From assembly GCA_002305535.1 (NCBI GenBank), contig DBRE01000075.1, positions 4,023 to 18,103 of the forward strand: DNA of 14,081 bases, read 5' to 3'. The first letter of the stretch is position 1, and every line of letters begins with the position of its first letter. Below the pieces are notes generated by a model. The model had not been told where the DNA came from, searched no databases, and worked only from the letters and a program-made list of their open reading frames with translations. The DNA comes from Syntrophomonas sp. UBA1376. GTDB lineage: Bacteria; Bacillota; Syntrophomonadia; Syntrophomonadales; Syntrophomonadaceae. Positions 7,269-13,542 of this stretch are shown piece after piece. Position numbers and translations under genes: made by a program.

Positions 7269-8036
7269 TTACTCGCTGGCGATACGCTCCCCGTGGCAGT
7301 AAAGGTTAAAGCGTTGGTTACGGGCGAACCCTACCACGGTTATACCCAGTTTTTCAGCCTCTTCCACGGCCTTGAATGTAGGCGCGGATCGCGACACTAT
7401 CATGGGGAACCCGGCGCGAGCCAGCTTGAACAGAATTTCCGAAGCAATGCGACCGCTTAGAAGCAGGCATTTGTCATGCAGAGGTATCTGCTGCAAAAAA
7501 GTATAGCCTATTACCTTATCCAAGGCATTATGCCGTCCAATGTCGTCAAATCGAGCCAGAGTGCCTTGGCGGTCTCCAATAGCGGCGCCGTGAACTCCAC
7601 CGGTTTTCTTAAAGATTATCGAATTAGTATCCAGTTCCTCGATCAGCTGCAGCAGATGAACCGGAGACCATAGGTGGTGGTCATCAGGATGGGGATGCCT
7701 CTTTACCGGAATACCACTGCCTCTGCCCATACAGGTGTTGATTTGTTGTGGTGAAGAGAATTCGATCGCCTCAGTAGTTTCCACCTCTACCAGAAGTGGA
7801 TGGGTCACTTTGACCGCGCTAATATCTTCATAATGACTGATAAACCCCTCGCTGAACAAATACCCCACCGCCAGTTCACAGGTATGCTCTGGAGTGCAGG
7901 CCATGGAGACCAGCTTTTGTCCATTGAGAATTATCTGTAAATGCTCCTCAGTAACCAATTCATCATCAAATGTTTTCCAGGAGCCTTGATCATATGACTG
8001 GATGGTGCGCGGTTTTAGAATGGATAATGAGTCCAT
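7269..8036 (-). CDS. fdhD: FdhD, sulfur carrier for formate dehydrogenase maturation
   Basis: A 255-residue FdhD protein. The family passes sulfur from a cysteine desulfurase to the molybdenum or tungsten bis-MGD cofactor, which formate dehydrogenases need for activity. Seen: MACTPEHTCELAVGYLFSEGF (45-65), FKKTGGVHGAA (142-152), the highly conserved DDIGRHNALDKVIG (164-177), LLLSGRIASE (191-200), VSRSAPT (214-220) and GFARNQRFNLYCHGERI (236-252). The E. coli protein uses a CxxC motif; here the matching loop reads TCMGRGSG (101-108) with only Cys102. Length is normal. AAAGGGGTGGAG precedes the ATG by a short spacer. No formate dehydrogenase subunit lies in the window, so the client enzyme must be encoded elsewhere. 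Cytoplasmic. Confidence 0.94.
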   Translation of the reverse strand: MDSLSILKPRTIQSYDQGSWKTFDDELVTEEHLQIILNGQKLVSMACTPEHTCELAVGYLFSEGFISHYEDISAVKVTHPLLVEVETTEAIEFSSPQQINTCMGRGSGIPVKRHPHPDDHHLWSPVHLLQLIEELDTNSIIFKKTGGVHGAAIGDRQGTLARFDDIGRHNALDKVIGYTFLQQIPLHDKCLLLSGRIASEILFKLARAGFPMIVSRSAPTFKAVEEAEKLGITVVGFARNQRFNLYCHGERIASE

Positions 8037-8171
8037 TGCTCCACCCCTTTACTTTCCCTCTCCCATCTATTAAACCATATGGAAGGGACGTTTTTCTACA
8101 TAAATGCTGCCAAGTCTATCTGCAATTCAGTAAGCGGGCGAGACCGCTGGATGCAAGAGAGGAAGACAAGA

Positions 8172-8286
8172 TAAACGTCCGAGACAGATGAAAAAAGTAT
8201 CATGTAATTCTGAGGCGTAGCCGAAGAATCTTTACTGATACCAGAGAAAAAGATCCTTCGGTCGTTCCTCTCCCTCAGGATGACAT
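8172..8286. repeat. Family A palindromic repeat, copy 3 (both arms)
   Basis: Left arm 8202-8233 and right arm 8249-8286 are imperfect inverted copies ending in aatcttt and aaagatcc, with ctgagg/cctcag inside. The right arm has six extra bases. Upstream, 8175-8201 matches 7064-7093 of copy 2 (acgtcc..agac..tgaaaa..gta.cat), so the unit includes this flank. Confidence 0.7.
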
Positions 8287-8388
8287 TAATAAGGAGCGTC
8301 CAGGATGATACCCCTTCGAGGCATACCCATAGGGCACAGGCAGGCAAAACAGCACTTGTTCATAAAAAAAGGTGGGATCATATAGCTC

Positions 8389-8417
8389 TTGTTATTAGTT
8401 AGCCACCATAATATTAT
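8389..8417 (+). promoter_or_regulatory. Candidate sigma-A promoter of ktrAB
   Basis: TTGTTA (8389-8394) and TATTAT (8412-8417) are separated by 17 bases. Transcription would start near 8424, giving a leader of only about 36 bases, too short for a c-di-AMP riboswitch of the kind that controls potassium genes in other Firmicutes. Confidence 0.55.
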
Positions 8418-8459
8418 GTAGTTATTGACAGAATGCGGCGAAGGAAGTAGGGATTAACC

Positions 8460-9116
8460 TTGAGAAAGAAGCAGTATGCCGTTATCGGTATTGGGCGTTT
8501 CGGAGAAAGTCTGATTCGGGAACTGGTTAGGATGGGGCATGAAGTACTGGCTATTGATACTGATGAAAGCCGGGTTCAGGATATTGCTGACATTGCTACT
8601 CAGGCTGTACAAGCAGATTCTATGGATGACAAGGTGCTTAGAGCCCTGGATATCACCAGCTTTGATGCAGTAATTGTGGCCATCGGTGAGGACATAGAAG
8701 CCAGCATACTCACTAGTTTGACTTTGAAAGATATGGGAGTTAGAAAAACTATTGCCAAGGCTCAAAACCACATGCACGGCAAGGTTTTGGCCAAAATCGG
8801 GGTGGACATAGTGGTACACCCGGAACGCGATATGGCCATCAGGCTGGCACGGACTCTGGTATCCAACAGTATCATCGAACATATTGATCTGTCAGCTGAT
8901 TATGGTATCTGGGAGTTGGTCACGCCTCGTACTCTGGTGGGTAAAAACCTGCAAAATAGCGGCTTGCGCCCGAAACTGGGTATAAATATCTTAGCTATAA
9001 AAACCGGAGACAGCATTGAAGTATCCCCACCGCCGGAACATGTGATAAACAAGGATGATATTCTGGTAGTGATTGGCCCGACCCGGTCTCTGGAAAAACT
9101 TAACGAGATGGATTAA
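8460..9116 (+). CDS. ktrA: KtrA/TrkA regulatory subunit of potassium uptake system
   Basis: A 218-residue RCK protein, the cytosolic ring-forming gate of a Ktr potassium transporter. The N-terminal RCK_N domain has the nucleotide motif GIGRFG (10-15) and the acidic residue at the end of the second strand (D33 in AIDTD); the C-terminal RCK_C (TrkA_C) domain covers about 135-218. Family members bind ATP/ADP or NAD(H) in the first domain, and some bind c-di-AMP in the second; neither can be confirmed here. The start is TTG: an in-frame stop lies just upstream, and the next ATG would remove the nucleotide motif. Binding site AGGAAGTAGGG precedes it. ktrB follows after six bases, so the two are co-transcribed and probably translationally coupled. 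Confidence 0.93.
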   Translation: MRKKQYAVIGIGRFGESLIRELVRMGHEVLAIDTDESRVQDIADIATQAVQADSMDDKVLRALDITSFDAVIVAIGEDIEASILTSLTLKDMGVRKTIAKAQNHMHGKVLAKIGVDIVVHPERDMAIRLARTLVSNSIIEHIDLSADYGIWELVTPRTLVGKNLQNSGLRPKLGINILAIKTGDSIEVSPPPEHVINKDDILVVIGPTRSLEKLNEMD

Positions 9117-9122
9117 GTATTT

Positions 9123-10436
9123 ATGAACACTAATACCATCAATCCCTCTAAAATGCTGGTCGGCAGTTTTTTAAGTATGGTTGCCATAGGTGCCCTCTTA
9201 CTAAGCCTGCCGTTTGCCACCAAAACGGGAACCTCCGACTTCCTTACCGCTTTATTCACCTCAGCTTCAGCCACATGTGTTACCGGTCTGGTTGTGGCAG
9301 ATACGGCAGCTCACTGGAGTATATGGGGGCAGATAATCATTCTTCTGCTCATCCAGATTGGCGGACTGGGGTTAATGACTTTTGTTACCTACTTTATTAT
9401 CATTTTGGGGCGCCGTTTGAATCTAAAACAGAAGATGGTCTTACAGTTTGCTCTCAACCGTAGTTCCATGGCAGACTTAGCCGATATAATCCGTTATCTG
9501 CTGGTCTTCTCTATAATTTTTGAGTTGGCCGGAACCTTGATTTTGTTTCTCCATTGGCTTCCCACTATGGGAACTGGACAGGCTTTTTGGTATGCACTTT
9601 TTCACTCCGTATCAGCTTTCAATAATGCCGGATTCGACTTATTCGGCAACTTCAATAGCCTGCAAGCCTTTACCGGCGATATCGTGGTGAACTTGACACT
9701 GTCCATATTGTTTATTACTGGTAGCTTGGGTTTTTTGGTAGTTTATGAGCTGCTTCAATATCGTCGATCAGGAAGACTGTCTCTACACTCCCGTCTGGTT
9801 CTGTTCGGAACGCTCTTACTTTTAGTGCTGGGGATGGGAGTGATCCTACTGCTGGAATACAATCACGCCTTGGCTTCATTACCATGGTCAGACAAAATAC
9901 TGGCATCTTATTTCTTGTCAGCTACTCGTACCTGCGGGTTTTCTACCATAGAAGTAAGTAGCACTCTGCTGACTACTCAAGTTTTACTTATGGGGCTGAT
10001 GTTTATTGGCGGTGCTCCCGGGTCTACCTCCGGGGGCATCAAGGTCACCACTTTGTTGCTGTTGGCCATGACCATCTGGAGCGTTTTTTCGGGACGCAAA
10101 GATGTGGAGATAAGTAAGCGGCGCATCGCCCCTGAGGATGTATCCCGTACTATCACGGTAGTGAGCATTTCTGTTATGGTGATTTTCTTAGGAGTGCTGG
10201 GCTTATCTGTTCAACACCATGATTTCCTTAAGGTGATATTTGAGGTAGTATCAGCAACAGGAACAGTAGGATTAAGCCTCGGCCTCACGCAATCCCTGAC
10301 TCCTATTGGACAGCTGATAATCGTCATGATCATGCTATTTGGACGGCTGGGTCCGGTCACCCTTGGATTGGCTATGGCTTATCACCCCCAGAACAGCCTC
10401 ATTCGTTATCCCGAAGACCGGATAATGATCGGATAA
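9123..10436 (+). CDS. ktrB: KtrB/TrkH potassium channel-like transporter subunit
   Basis: A 437-residue membrane protein of the TrkH/KtrB/HKT superfamily, built from four M1-P-M2 repeats with a pore loop in each. The four selectivity-filter segments can be read: TCVTG (51-55), NNAGF (167-171), TCGFS (270-274) and TVGLS (381-385), each with the invariant glycine. The intramembrane gating loop of the third repeat is seen as GGAPGSTSGG (296-305). Length is that of KtrB rather than the longer TrkH. Together with the RCK protein encoded just upstream it forms a potassium (probably sodium-coupled) uptake system in the cytoplasmic membrane. The ATG is six bases past the ktrA stop, and the binding site is weak (GAGATGG), consistent with coupling. 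Confidence 0.94.
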   Translation: MNTNTINPSKMLVGSFLSMVAIGALLLSLPFATKTGTSDFLTALFTSASATCVTGLVVADTAAHWSIWGQIIILLLIQIGGLGLMTFVTYFIIILGRRLNLKQKMVLQFALNRSSMADLADIIRYLLVFSIIFELAGTLILFLHWLPTMGTGQAFWYALFHSVSAFNNAGFDLFGNFNSLQAFTGDIVVNLTLSILFITGSLGFLVVYELLQYRRSGRLSLHSRLVLFGTLLLLVLGMGVILLLEYNHALASLPWSDKILASYFLSATRTCGFSTIEVSSTLLTTQVLLMGLMFIGGAPGSTSGGIKVTTLLLLAMTIWSVFSGRKDVEISKRRIAPEDVSRTITVVSISVMVIFLGVLGLSVQHHDFLKVIFEVVSATGTVGLSLGLTQSLTPIGQLIIVMIMLFGRLGPVTLGLAMAYHPQNSLIRYPEDRIMIG

Positions 10437-10466
10437 GAGAGATAAAAAAGAAAGGAGCCTATATGT

Positions 10467-10820
10467 ATGAATAATTGGAGCAAGAATTTAGAAACGGCCA
10501 TTACCGTATGTGATCAGGATGGAGTTATTATCGAAATGAACGAACGCTCAGTCCAATATTGGGCGGGCCAAGGAGGGCGGGATCTGTATGGCCGCAGTCT
10601 CCTGGATTGTCATCCTGAGCCGTCTCGCTCGCAGATCCAGGATATGCTGGTTCACCCCCGTTCCAATACCTATATCATTGATAAAAATGGAACCCGAAAG
10701 TTGATTCATCAGTCCCCTTGGTATGAGAATGGCCAATTGGGTGGCTATGTGGAATTTATTATAGAATTAGAGGGAGAAATCCCTATAAAGATTCGCTCTG
10801 AGGATCCTAATACGAAATAA
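10467..10820 (+). CDS. Small stand-alone PAS-domain protein
   Basis: A 117-residue protein made of little more than one PAS-like fold. The opening LETAITVCDQDGVIIEMNERS (8-28) is the usual first two PAS strands and helix. Then come DLYGRSLLDCHPEPSRSQ (39-56), with a CHPEPSR motif at 48-54, and the closing strands IDKNGTRKLIHQSPWYENGQLGGYVEF. No output domain (kinase, GGDEF, HTH) is attached and no membrane segment is seen. Single-domain PAS proteins with this CHPEPSR motif are often annotated in Clostridia as sensor proteins; the ligand is unknown to me. AAGGAG (10452-10457) sets the ATG at 10467; another ATG four bases earlier hits a stop at once. It lies 30 bases past ktrB with no terminator between, so it is probably on the same transcript, which hints at a regulatory link with potassium uptake. 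Confidence 0.8.
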   Translation: MNNWSKNLETAITVCDQDGVIIEMNERSVQYWAGQGGRDLYGRSLLDCHPEPSRSQIQDMLVHPRSNTYIIDKNGTRKLIHQSPWYENGQLGGYVEFIIELEGEIPIKIRSEDPNTK

Positions 10821-10918
10821 GCATGATTTCACTCCTTCTTAGGCAGCTTATCCGGGAACACCTGGAACCATTTGCCATATTATGTAGTATATTCTGCTAA
10901 AGAGGGAGGAATTCAATA

Positions 10919-11446
10919 GTGAGTTATTATGACTTCGACTACCAAAAATCCAGGTGCGGATGTAAGCCTCCTTTTTATCCGGGGCCCAAACCCCATCCGC
11001 GCCCGCGTCCTTGTCCGCCGCCTGCCCAAACTCATACCCATGAGTTTTTAGGCAGCACTCAACTGGCAGGTGAAATCTGCCACAATCATCGTTTTGCCGG
11101 AGTATCCAGTGAGGAAATAAAGAGAGGAAGAAGCCATACCCATGCCGTTTTAGTGAACAGCGACTTCTTTCTGAATCACTACCATGAGGTAGCGGCAGAG
11201 AGCGGCCCCGCCATTCCGGTAGGAGAAGGCAGGCATGTGCACTTTGTCTGTGGTGAAACCACTTTCAATGCCGGTCATGACCATGGATTCATTTTTGCTA
11301 TGTTGATTGAAGATCCTATCTCCAATGAAAAACGTAAGGATGACTACGATGACTATGATGATTACGATTATGATGAATACGATGACGACAGGGACCGCGA
11401 CAAGGACAGAAGAGACGATAGAGACGGAGAAAACCGGGCAGAGTAA
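10919..11446 (+). CDS. ymaF: YmaF-family His-rich protein with Asp-rich tail
   Basis: A 175-residue protein in three parts. Residues 1-37 are Cys-, Pro- and His-rich (CGCKPPFYPGPKPHPRPRP). Residues 38-133 form the YmaF domain, with the landmarks THEFLGSTQLAGE, HNHRFAGVS, GPAIPVGEGRHVHFVCGETT and FIFAMLIEDPI. Six H-x-H pairs are seen at 39/41, 55/57, 73/75, 87/89, 106/108 and 120/122. Residues 139-171 are almost purely Asp, Tyr, Arg and Lys. YmaF is named from Bacillus subtilis and has no settled function; the histidine pattern suggests metal binding, which is inference. Start is GTG with AGGGAGGA about eight bases before it. No signal peptide or membrane segment. It follows the PAS gene by about 100 bases and may have its own weak promoter. 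Confidence 0.85.
   Translation: MSYYDFDYQKSRCGCKPPFYPGPKPHPRPRPCPPPAQTHTHEFLGSTQLAGEICHNHRFAGVSSEEIKRGRSHTHAVLVNSDFFLNHYHEVAAESGPAIPVGEGRHVHFVCGETTFNAGHDHGFIFAMLIEDPISNEKRKDDYDDYDDYDYDEYDDDRDRDKDRRDDRDGENRAE
11339..11428 (+). repeat. Asp-codon microrepeat encoding the acidic YmaF tail
   Basis: Runs of GAT/GAC with interspersed TAC/TAT codons (gatgactac-type nine-base units) change into GAC/CGC/AGA-rich units near 11390. The protein side is a DDYDDYDDY block followed by DRDRDKDRRDD. This looks like expansion by slippage. Confidence 0.7.
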
Positions 11447-11490
11447 ACCCTAAGCATTTACGCAAGAAGGGACAGTTGTTTCTGTCATGG

Positions 11491-11527
11491 CTTGTAGGGG
11501 GCGATGCCCACATCGCCCCGTTTCCCT
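11491..11527. repeat. Family B palindromic repeat, copy 4
   Basis: ggggcgat (11498-11505) and atcgcccc (11512-11519) form an 8-base stem around a six-base loop, preceded by cttgta and followed by gtttccct as in copy 2. Compensating changes (a to g and t to c) keep the pairing relative to the copies at 2773-2884. Confidence 0.65.
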
Positions 11528-11551
11528 AGAAATCTGCAAATTCTCACAAGA

Positions 11552-11588
11552 AAGAGGGGACATGACAGAAAGAATGCCGTCCCCTCTT
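11552..11588. terminator. Hairpin between convergent ymaF and winged-helix gene
   Basis: A perfect 10-base stem, aagaggggac (11552-11561) and gtcccctctt (11579-11588), with a 17-base loop. It lies between the ends of two converging genes, so a bidirectional terminator is likely, though neither side has a long T run. A smaller hairpin gacag/ctgtc lies at 11471-11486. Confidence 0.5.
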
Positions 11589-11608
11589 GCATCTATCATC
11601 CTATTTGG

Positions 11609-11785
11609 TTATTTGGGTTCGTAATAACACCTCTTAGGGGAATGAATTTTTTCGGTTTCTTTAAGTTTCTTGATAGCTTTATCCACGTCTTTTTTATCTA
11701 ACCCGGACAGCTCAGCGACTTCTGTACTCTTCAAGGGTTTGCCAGCTTGCTGGAAAGCGGCTAAAACTTTGGCTTCATTATCCAT
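11609..11785 (-). CDS. Mini winged-helix DNA-binding protein
   Basis: A 58-residue protein consisting of a single helix-turn-helix unit. LAAFQQAGKPLKSTEVAELSG is helix 1 and the turn, LDKKDVDKAIKKLKETEKI the recognition helix, and HSPKRCYYEP the wing. It resembles the small MarR/ArsR-like winged-helix proteins of Clostridia that have no ligand domain. The ATG at 11785 is chosen because AAAGGAGG stands seven to eight bases upstream; a TTG- or GTG-type extension to 11818 has no binding site and would overlap the promoter. It is divergent from the amino-acid transporter operon, with a large dyad between them, so it is a candidate regulator of that operon. This is inference from position only. 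One Cys in KRCYYEP could be a redox or metal ligand. Confidence 0.82.
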   Translation of the reverse strand: MDNEAKVLAAFQQAGKPLKSTEVAELSGLDKKDVDKAIKKLKETEKIHSPKRCYYEPK

Positions 11786-11820
11786 ACTATGTCCTCCTTT
11801 CAATTCATAGTGTCCCAATA

Positions 11821-11850
11821 ATTATGGAAAATGATTCCCTGATCTGTCAA
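11821..11850 (-). promoter_or_regulatory. Candidate sigma-A promoter of the winged-helix gene
   Basis: On the minus strand a perfect TTGACA (11850-11845) and CATAAT (11826-11821, five of six) are separated by 18 bases. Transcription would start near 11814, about 30 bases before the ATG at 11785. Confidence 0.6.
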
Positions 11851-11877
11851 TGATACTAACCAATCTGATCATAACCA

Positions 11878-11934
11878 GAAATCTATACAAATTAGCCCTT
11901 TACTTTATTAGCGCGTTAAAGTAAAATAGATTTC
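11878..11934 (+). promoter_or_regulatory. Two-tier dyad overlapping the promoter of the amino-acid transporter operon
   Basis: Inner perfect arms tttacttta (11899-11907) and taaagtaaa (11917-11925) flank a nine-base centre. Outer perfect arms gaaatctat (11878-11886) and atagatttc (11926-11934) add a second tier, spaced 12 bases on the left and none on the right. The best promoter for the operon lies within it: TTTACT (-35, 11899-11904) and TAAAAT (-10, 11922-11927) with 17 bases between. A protein bound to the inner dyad would cover both boxes, as a repressor does. Transcription would start near 11934, some 33 bases before the TTG start at 11967. Confidence 0.6.
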
Positions 11935-11966
11935 GGAACTTGACCATACTTAAGGGGGATGAAACA

Positions 11967-12791
11967 TTGAGGAGAAATTTTGTACTGTTTGTAGTATTAT
12001 GCTTGGTCATGGGGCTGATGGTTGGCTGTGGTCAAACTGACAACGAAGCTCAAGGGCCTGCTGATACCGATACCTCCTGGCAGGAGATCCAGGACAAAGG
12101 TTACTTTATAGTAGGGTTAGACGATGCTTTCCCGCCGATGGGATTCCGTGACGAAAATAATGAGATCGCAGGCTTTGACATTGATATGGCCAGAGAAGCG
12201 GCCGCCAGAATGGGTGTTGAAGTTCAGTTCCAGCCCATATCCTGGGACGCTAAGGATGCAGAATTGAACAGTGGCAATATCGACGTTATTTGGAATGCCT
12301 TCACTATCACTGAAGAGCGTTTGCAGAACTTCCTTTTCACTAAGCCCTATATTGAGGATCATCAGATCATTGTAGTGAGAACGGATTCCACTATCGCTAC
12401 CAAAGCTGATTTGGCTGGCAAGGAGATAGGTATTCAGGCTGGCAGCAGCGCTATCGAAGCTGTCCAAGCAGATGCTGCTACCTATGAGACTATCAAAGAC
12501 AACTTAAGGGAATTCGACACCAATGACATGGCCCTGCGCGATCTGGCTGGGGGCGGTCTGGAAGCGGTCGTAGTTGACGAAGTTGTGGGCCGTTATTACC
12601 TTTCCAATCATCCTGGTGAGTACAAGGTTTTAGAAGATAACTTCGGTGTGGAAGCATTTGGCGTAGGCCTAAGACTTTCCGATAAGGCTTTCCTGGCTGA
12701 ACTGGAAAAAGCTCTGGACGAGATGAAGGCTGACGGCACTGCTGCGGAAATTTCCCAAAAATGGTTTGGGGAAGACATAACAAAGAAATAG
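11967..12791 (+). CDS. Amino-acid ABC transporter substrate-binding lipoprotein
   Basis: A 274-residue family 3 extracellular solute-binding protein. It begins with a lipoprotein signal peptide: MRRNF, a hydrophobic core, and lipobox LMVGC with Cys21 as the lipidation site. The mature part has the family opening YFIVGLDDAFPPMGF and GFDIDMAREAAARMGVEV, followed by SGNIDVIWNAFTITEER, typical of polar-amino-acid binders of the HisJ/GlnH group; the exact ligand cannot be read. It is anchored outside the cytoplasmic membrane and delivers ligand to the permease encoded downstream. The start is TTG at 11967, six bases after AAGGGGGAT; an in-frame TTG at 11940 would place that binding site inside the gene and spoil the signal peptide. 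The gene leads a three-gene operon and is followed by a terminator-like hairpin. Confidence 0.93.
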   Translation: MRRNFVLFVVLCLVMGLMVGCGQTDNEAQGPADTDTSWQEIQDKGYFIVGLDDAFPPMGFRDENNEIAGFDIDMAREAAARMGVEVQFQPISWDAKDAELNSGNIDVIWNAFTITEERLQNFLFTKPYIEDHQIIVVRTDSTIATKADLAGKEIGIQAGSSAIEAVQADAATYETIKDNLREFDTNDMALRDLAGGGLEAVVVDEVVGRYYLSNHPGEYKVLEDNFGVEAFGVGLRLSDKAFLAELEKALDEMKADGTAAEISQKWFGEDITKK

Positions 12792-12823
12792 GCAGAACGA
12801 CAATACTTTGATAAAATGAGCAT

Positions 12824-12859
12824 GGCAGGCTACCAGTATAAGCTGTTAGCCTGTCTTTT
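12824..12859 (+). terminator. Terminator-like hairpin between binding protein and permease genes
   Basis: Arms ggcaggctaccag (12824-12836) and ctgttagcctgtc (12843-12855) pair over 13 positions with one mismatch and one G-T wobble, around a six-base loop, followed by TTTT. In such operons a partial terminator here keeps the binding protein more abundant than the membrane parts, which is the likely role. Confidence 0.7.
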
Positions 12860-12891
12860 GTGCAGTGATTCGTGCAAGTAAGGGGATGCAT

Positions 12892-13530
12892 ATGGACTAT
12901 GTAATATCAATTTTGCCATCGATGTTCCTGGGTTGGTTGTTAACCATGAAGATTTTTGCTGTGACCCTCTTTTCCTTGCCCCTGGGAGTAATTTTGGGCA
13001 TAGCTCGTGTGTCCAAATTTAAGCCTTTGGCCTGGATCATGGAAATTTATGTCTGGGTTTTTCGTGGAACTCCACTTTTATTACAATTGCTCTTTTGGTA
13101 TTTTGGTCTGATGGCTGTGGGCTTTCGTATAGAAAGAGAGACCGCTGTTTACCTAGCTTTTATCCTTAATTATGCTGCTTATCTGGCTGAGATCTTCCGC
13201 TCGGGGATCCAATCCATTGACAAAGGCCAATATGAAGCTGCTGATGTGCTGGGACTAAGCCGCCGCCAGACCATGACCCAGATCATCCTGCCCCAGGTTT
13301 TTAAGCGGGTGTTGCCTCCCATTGGCAATGAAGTTATCAATCTGGTCAAGGATACAGCGTTGGTTTATATCATAGCCATAAGCGAACTTTCCCGGGTAGC
13401 TCGGATCCGTGCTGTTACTGACGATACCCTGATACCCTTCGTGATAGCGGCAATATTTTACTTGATAATGACAGCTGTTGTACAGCGCTTCTTCAAATGG
13501 GTGGAAGCGCGTATGGACTACTACCACTAG
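12892..13530 (+). CDS. Amino-acid ABC transporter permease
   Basis: A 212-residue permease of the polar-amino-acid (HisM/GlnP) type. Membrane segments are seen near residues 10-38, 48-75 and 85-105 and again near 150-200. Landmarks are VFRGTPLLLQLLFWYFGL, AAYLAEIFRSGIQSIDKGQ and the EAA loop EAADVLGLSRRQTMTQIILPQ, which contacts the ATPase. One permease gene is present, so a homodimer is likely. The ATG at 12892 is chosen because AAGGGG stands six bases before it; an in-frame GTG at 12865 and an ATG at 12886 have no placed binding site. It follows the internal hairpin and precedes the ATPase gene by 12 bases. Confidence 0.93.
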   Translation: MDYVISILPSMFLGWLLTMKIFAVTLFSLPLGVILGIARVSKFKPLAWIMEIYVWVFRGTPLLLQLLFWYFGLMAVGFRIERETAVYLAFILNYAAYLAEIFRSGIQSIDKGQYEAADVLGLSRRQTMTQIILPQVFKRVLPPIGNEVINLVKDTALVYIIAISELSRVARIRAVTDDTLIPFVIAAIFYLIMTAVVQRFFKWVEARMDYYH

Positions 13531-13542
13531 AGGAGAAGAAGT

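Larger units (their letters stand above)
8037..8459. other. Gene-free stretch with family A repeat and ktrA promoter
   Basis: These 423 bases between divergent fdhD and ktrA hold the fullest family A repeat (8172-8286) and the ktrA promoter (8389-8417). A minus-strand frame spanning 8096-8347 runs through the repeat, has low-complexity composition and no binding site, and is not called. The parts 8037-8171 and 8287-8388 show nothing recognisable. Confidence 0.6.

Noticed and set aside
8096..8347. Minus-strand open frame of 83 codons
   Set aside because: It is made largely of the family A repeat and its flank, with no binding site and no recognisable fold.
8287..8459. A c-di-AMP (ydaO-type) riboswitch before ktrA
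   Set aside because: Such switches often control potassium genes in Firmicutes, but the conserved G-rich blocks are absent and the predicted leader is only about 36 bases.
11504..11701. Plus-strand open frame of 65 codons
   Set aside because: It starts inside a family B repeat and runs antisense to the winged-helix gene, which has a good binding site and promoter.
11786..11966. A T-box or amino-acid riboswitch before the transporter operon
   Set aside because: No T-box sequence or terminator/antiterminator pair is seen, and the main inverted repeat overlays the promoter rather than a leader.
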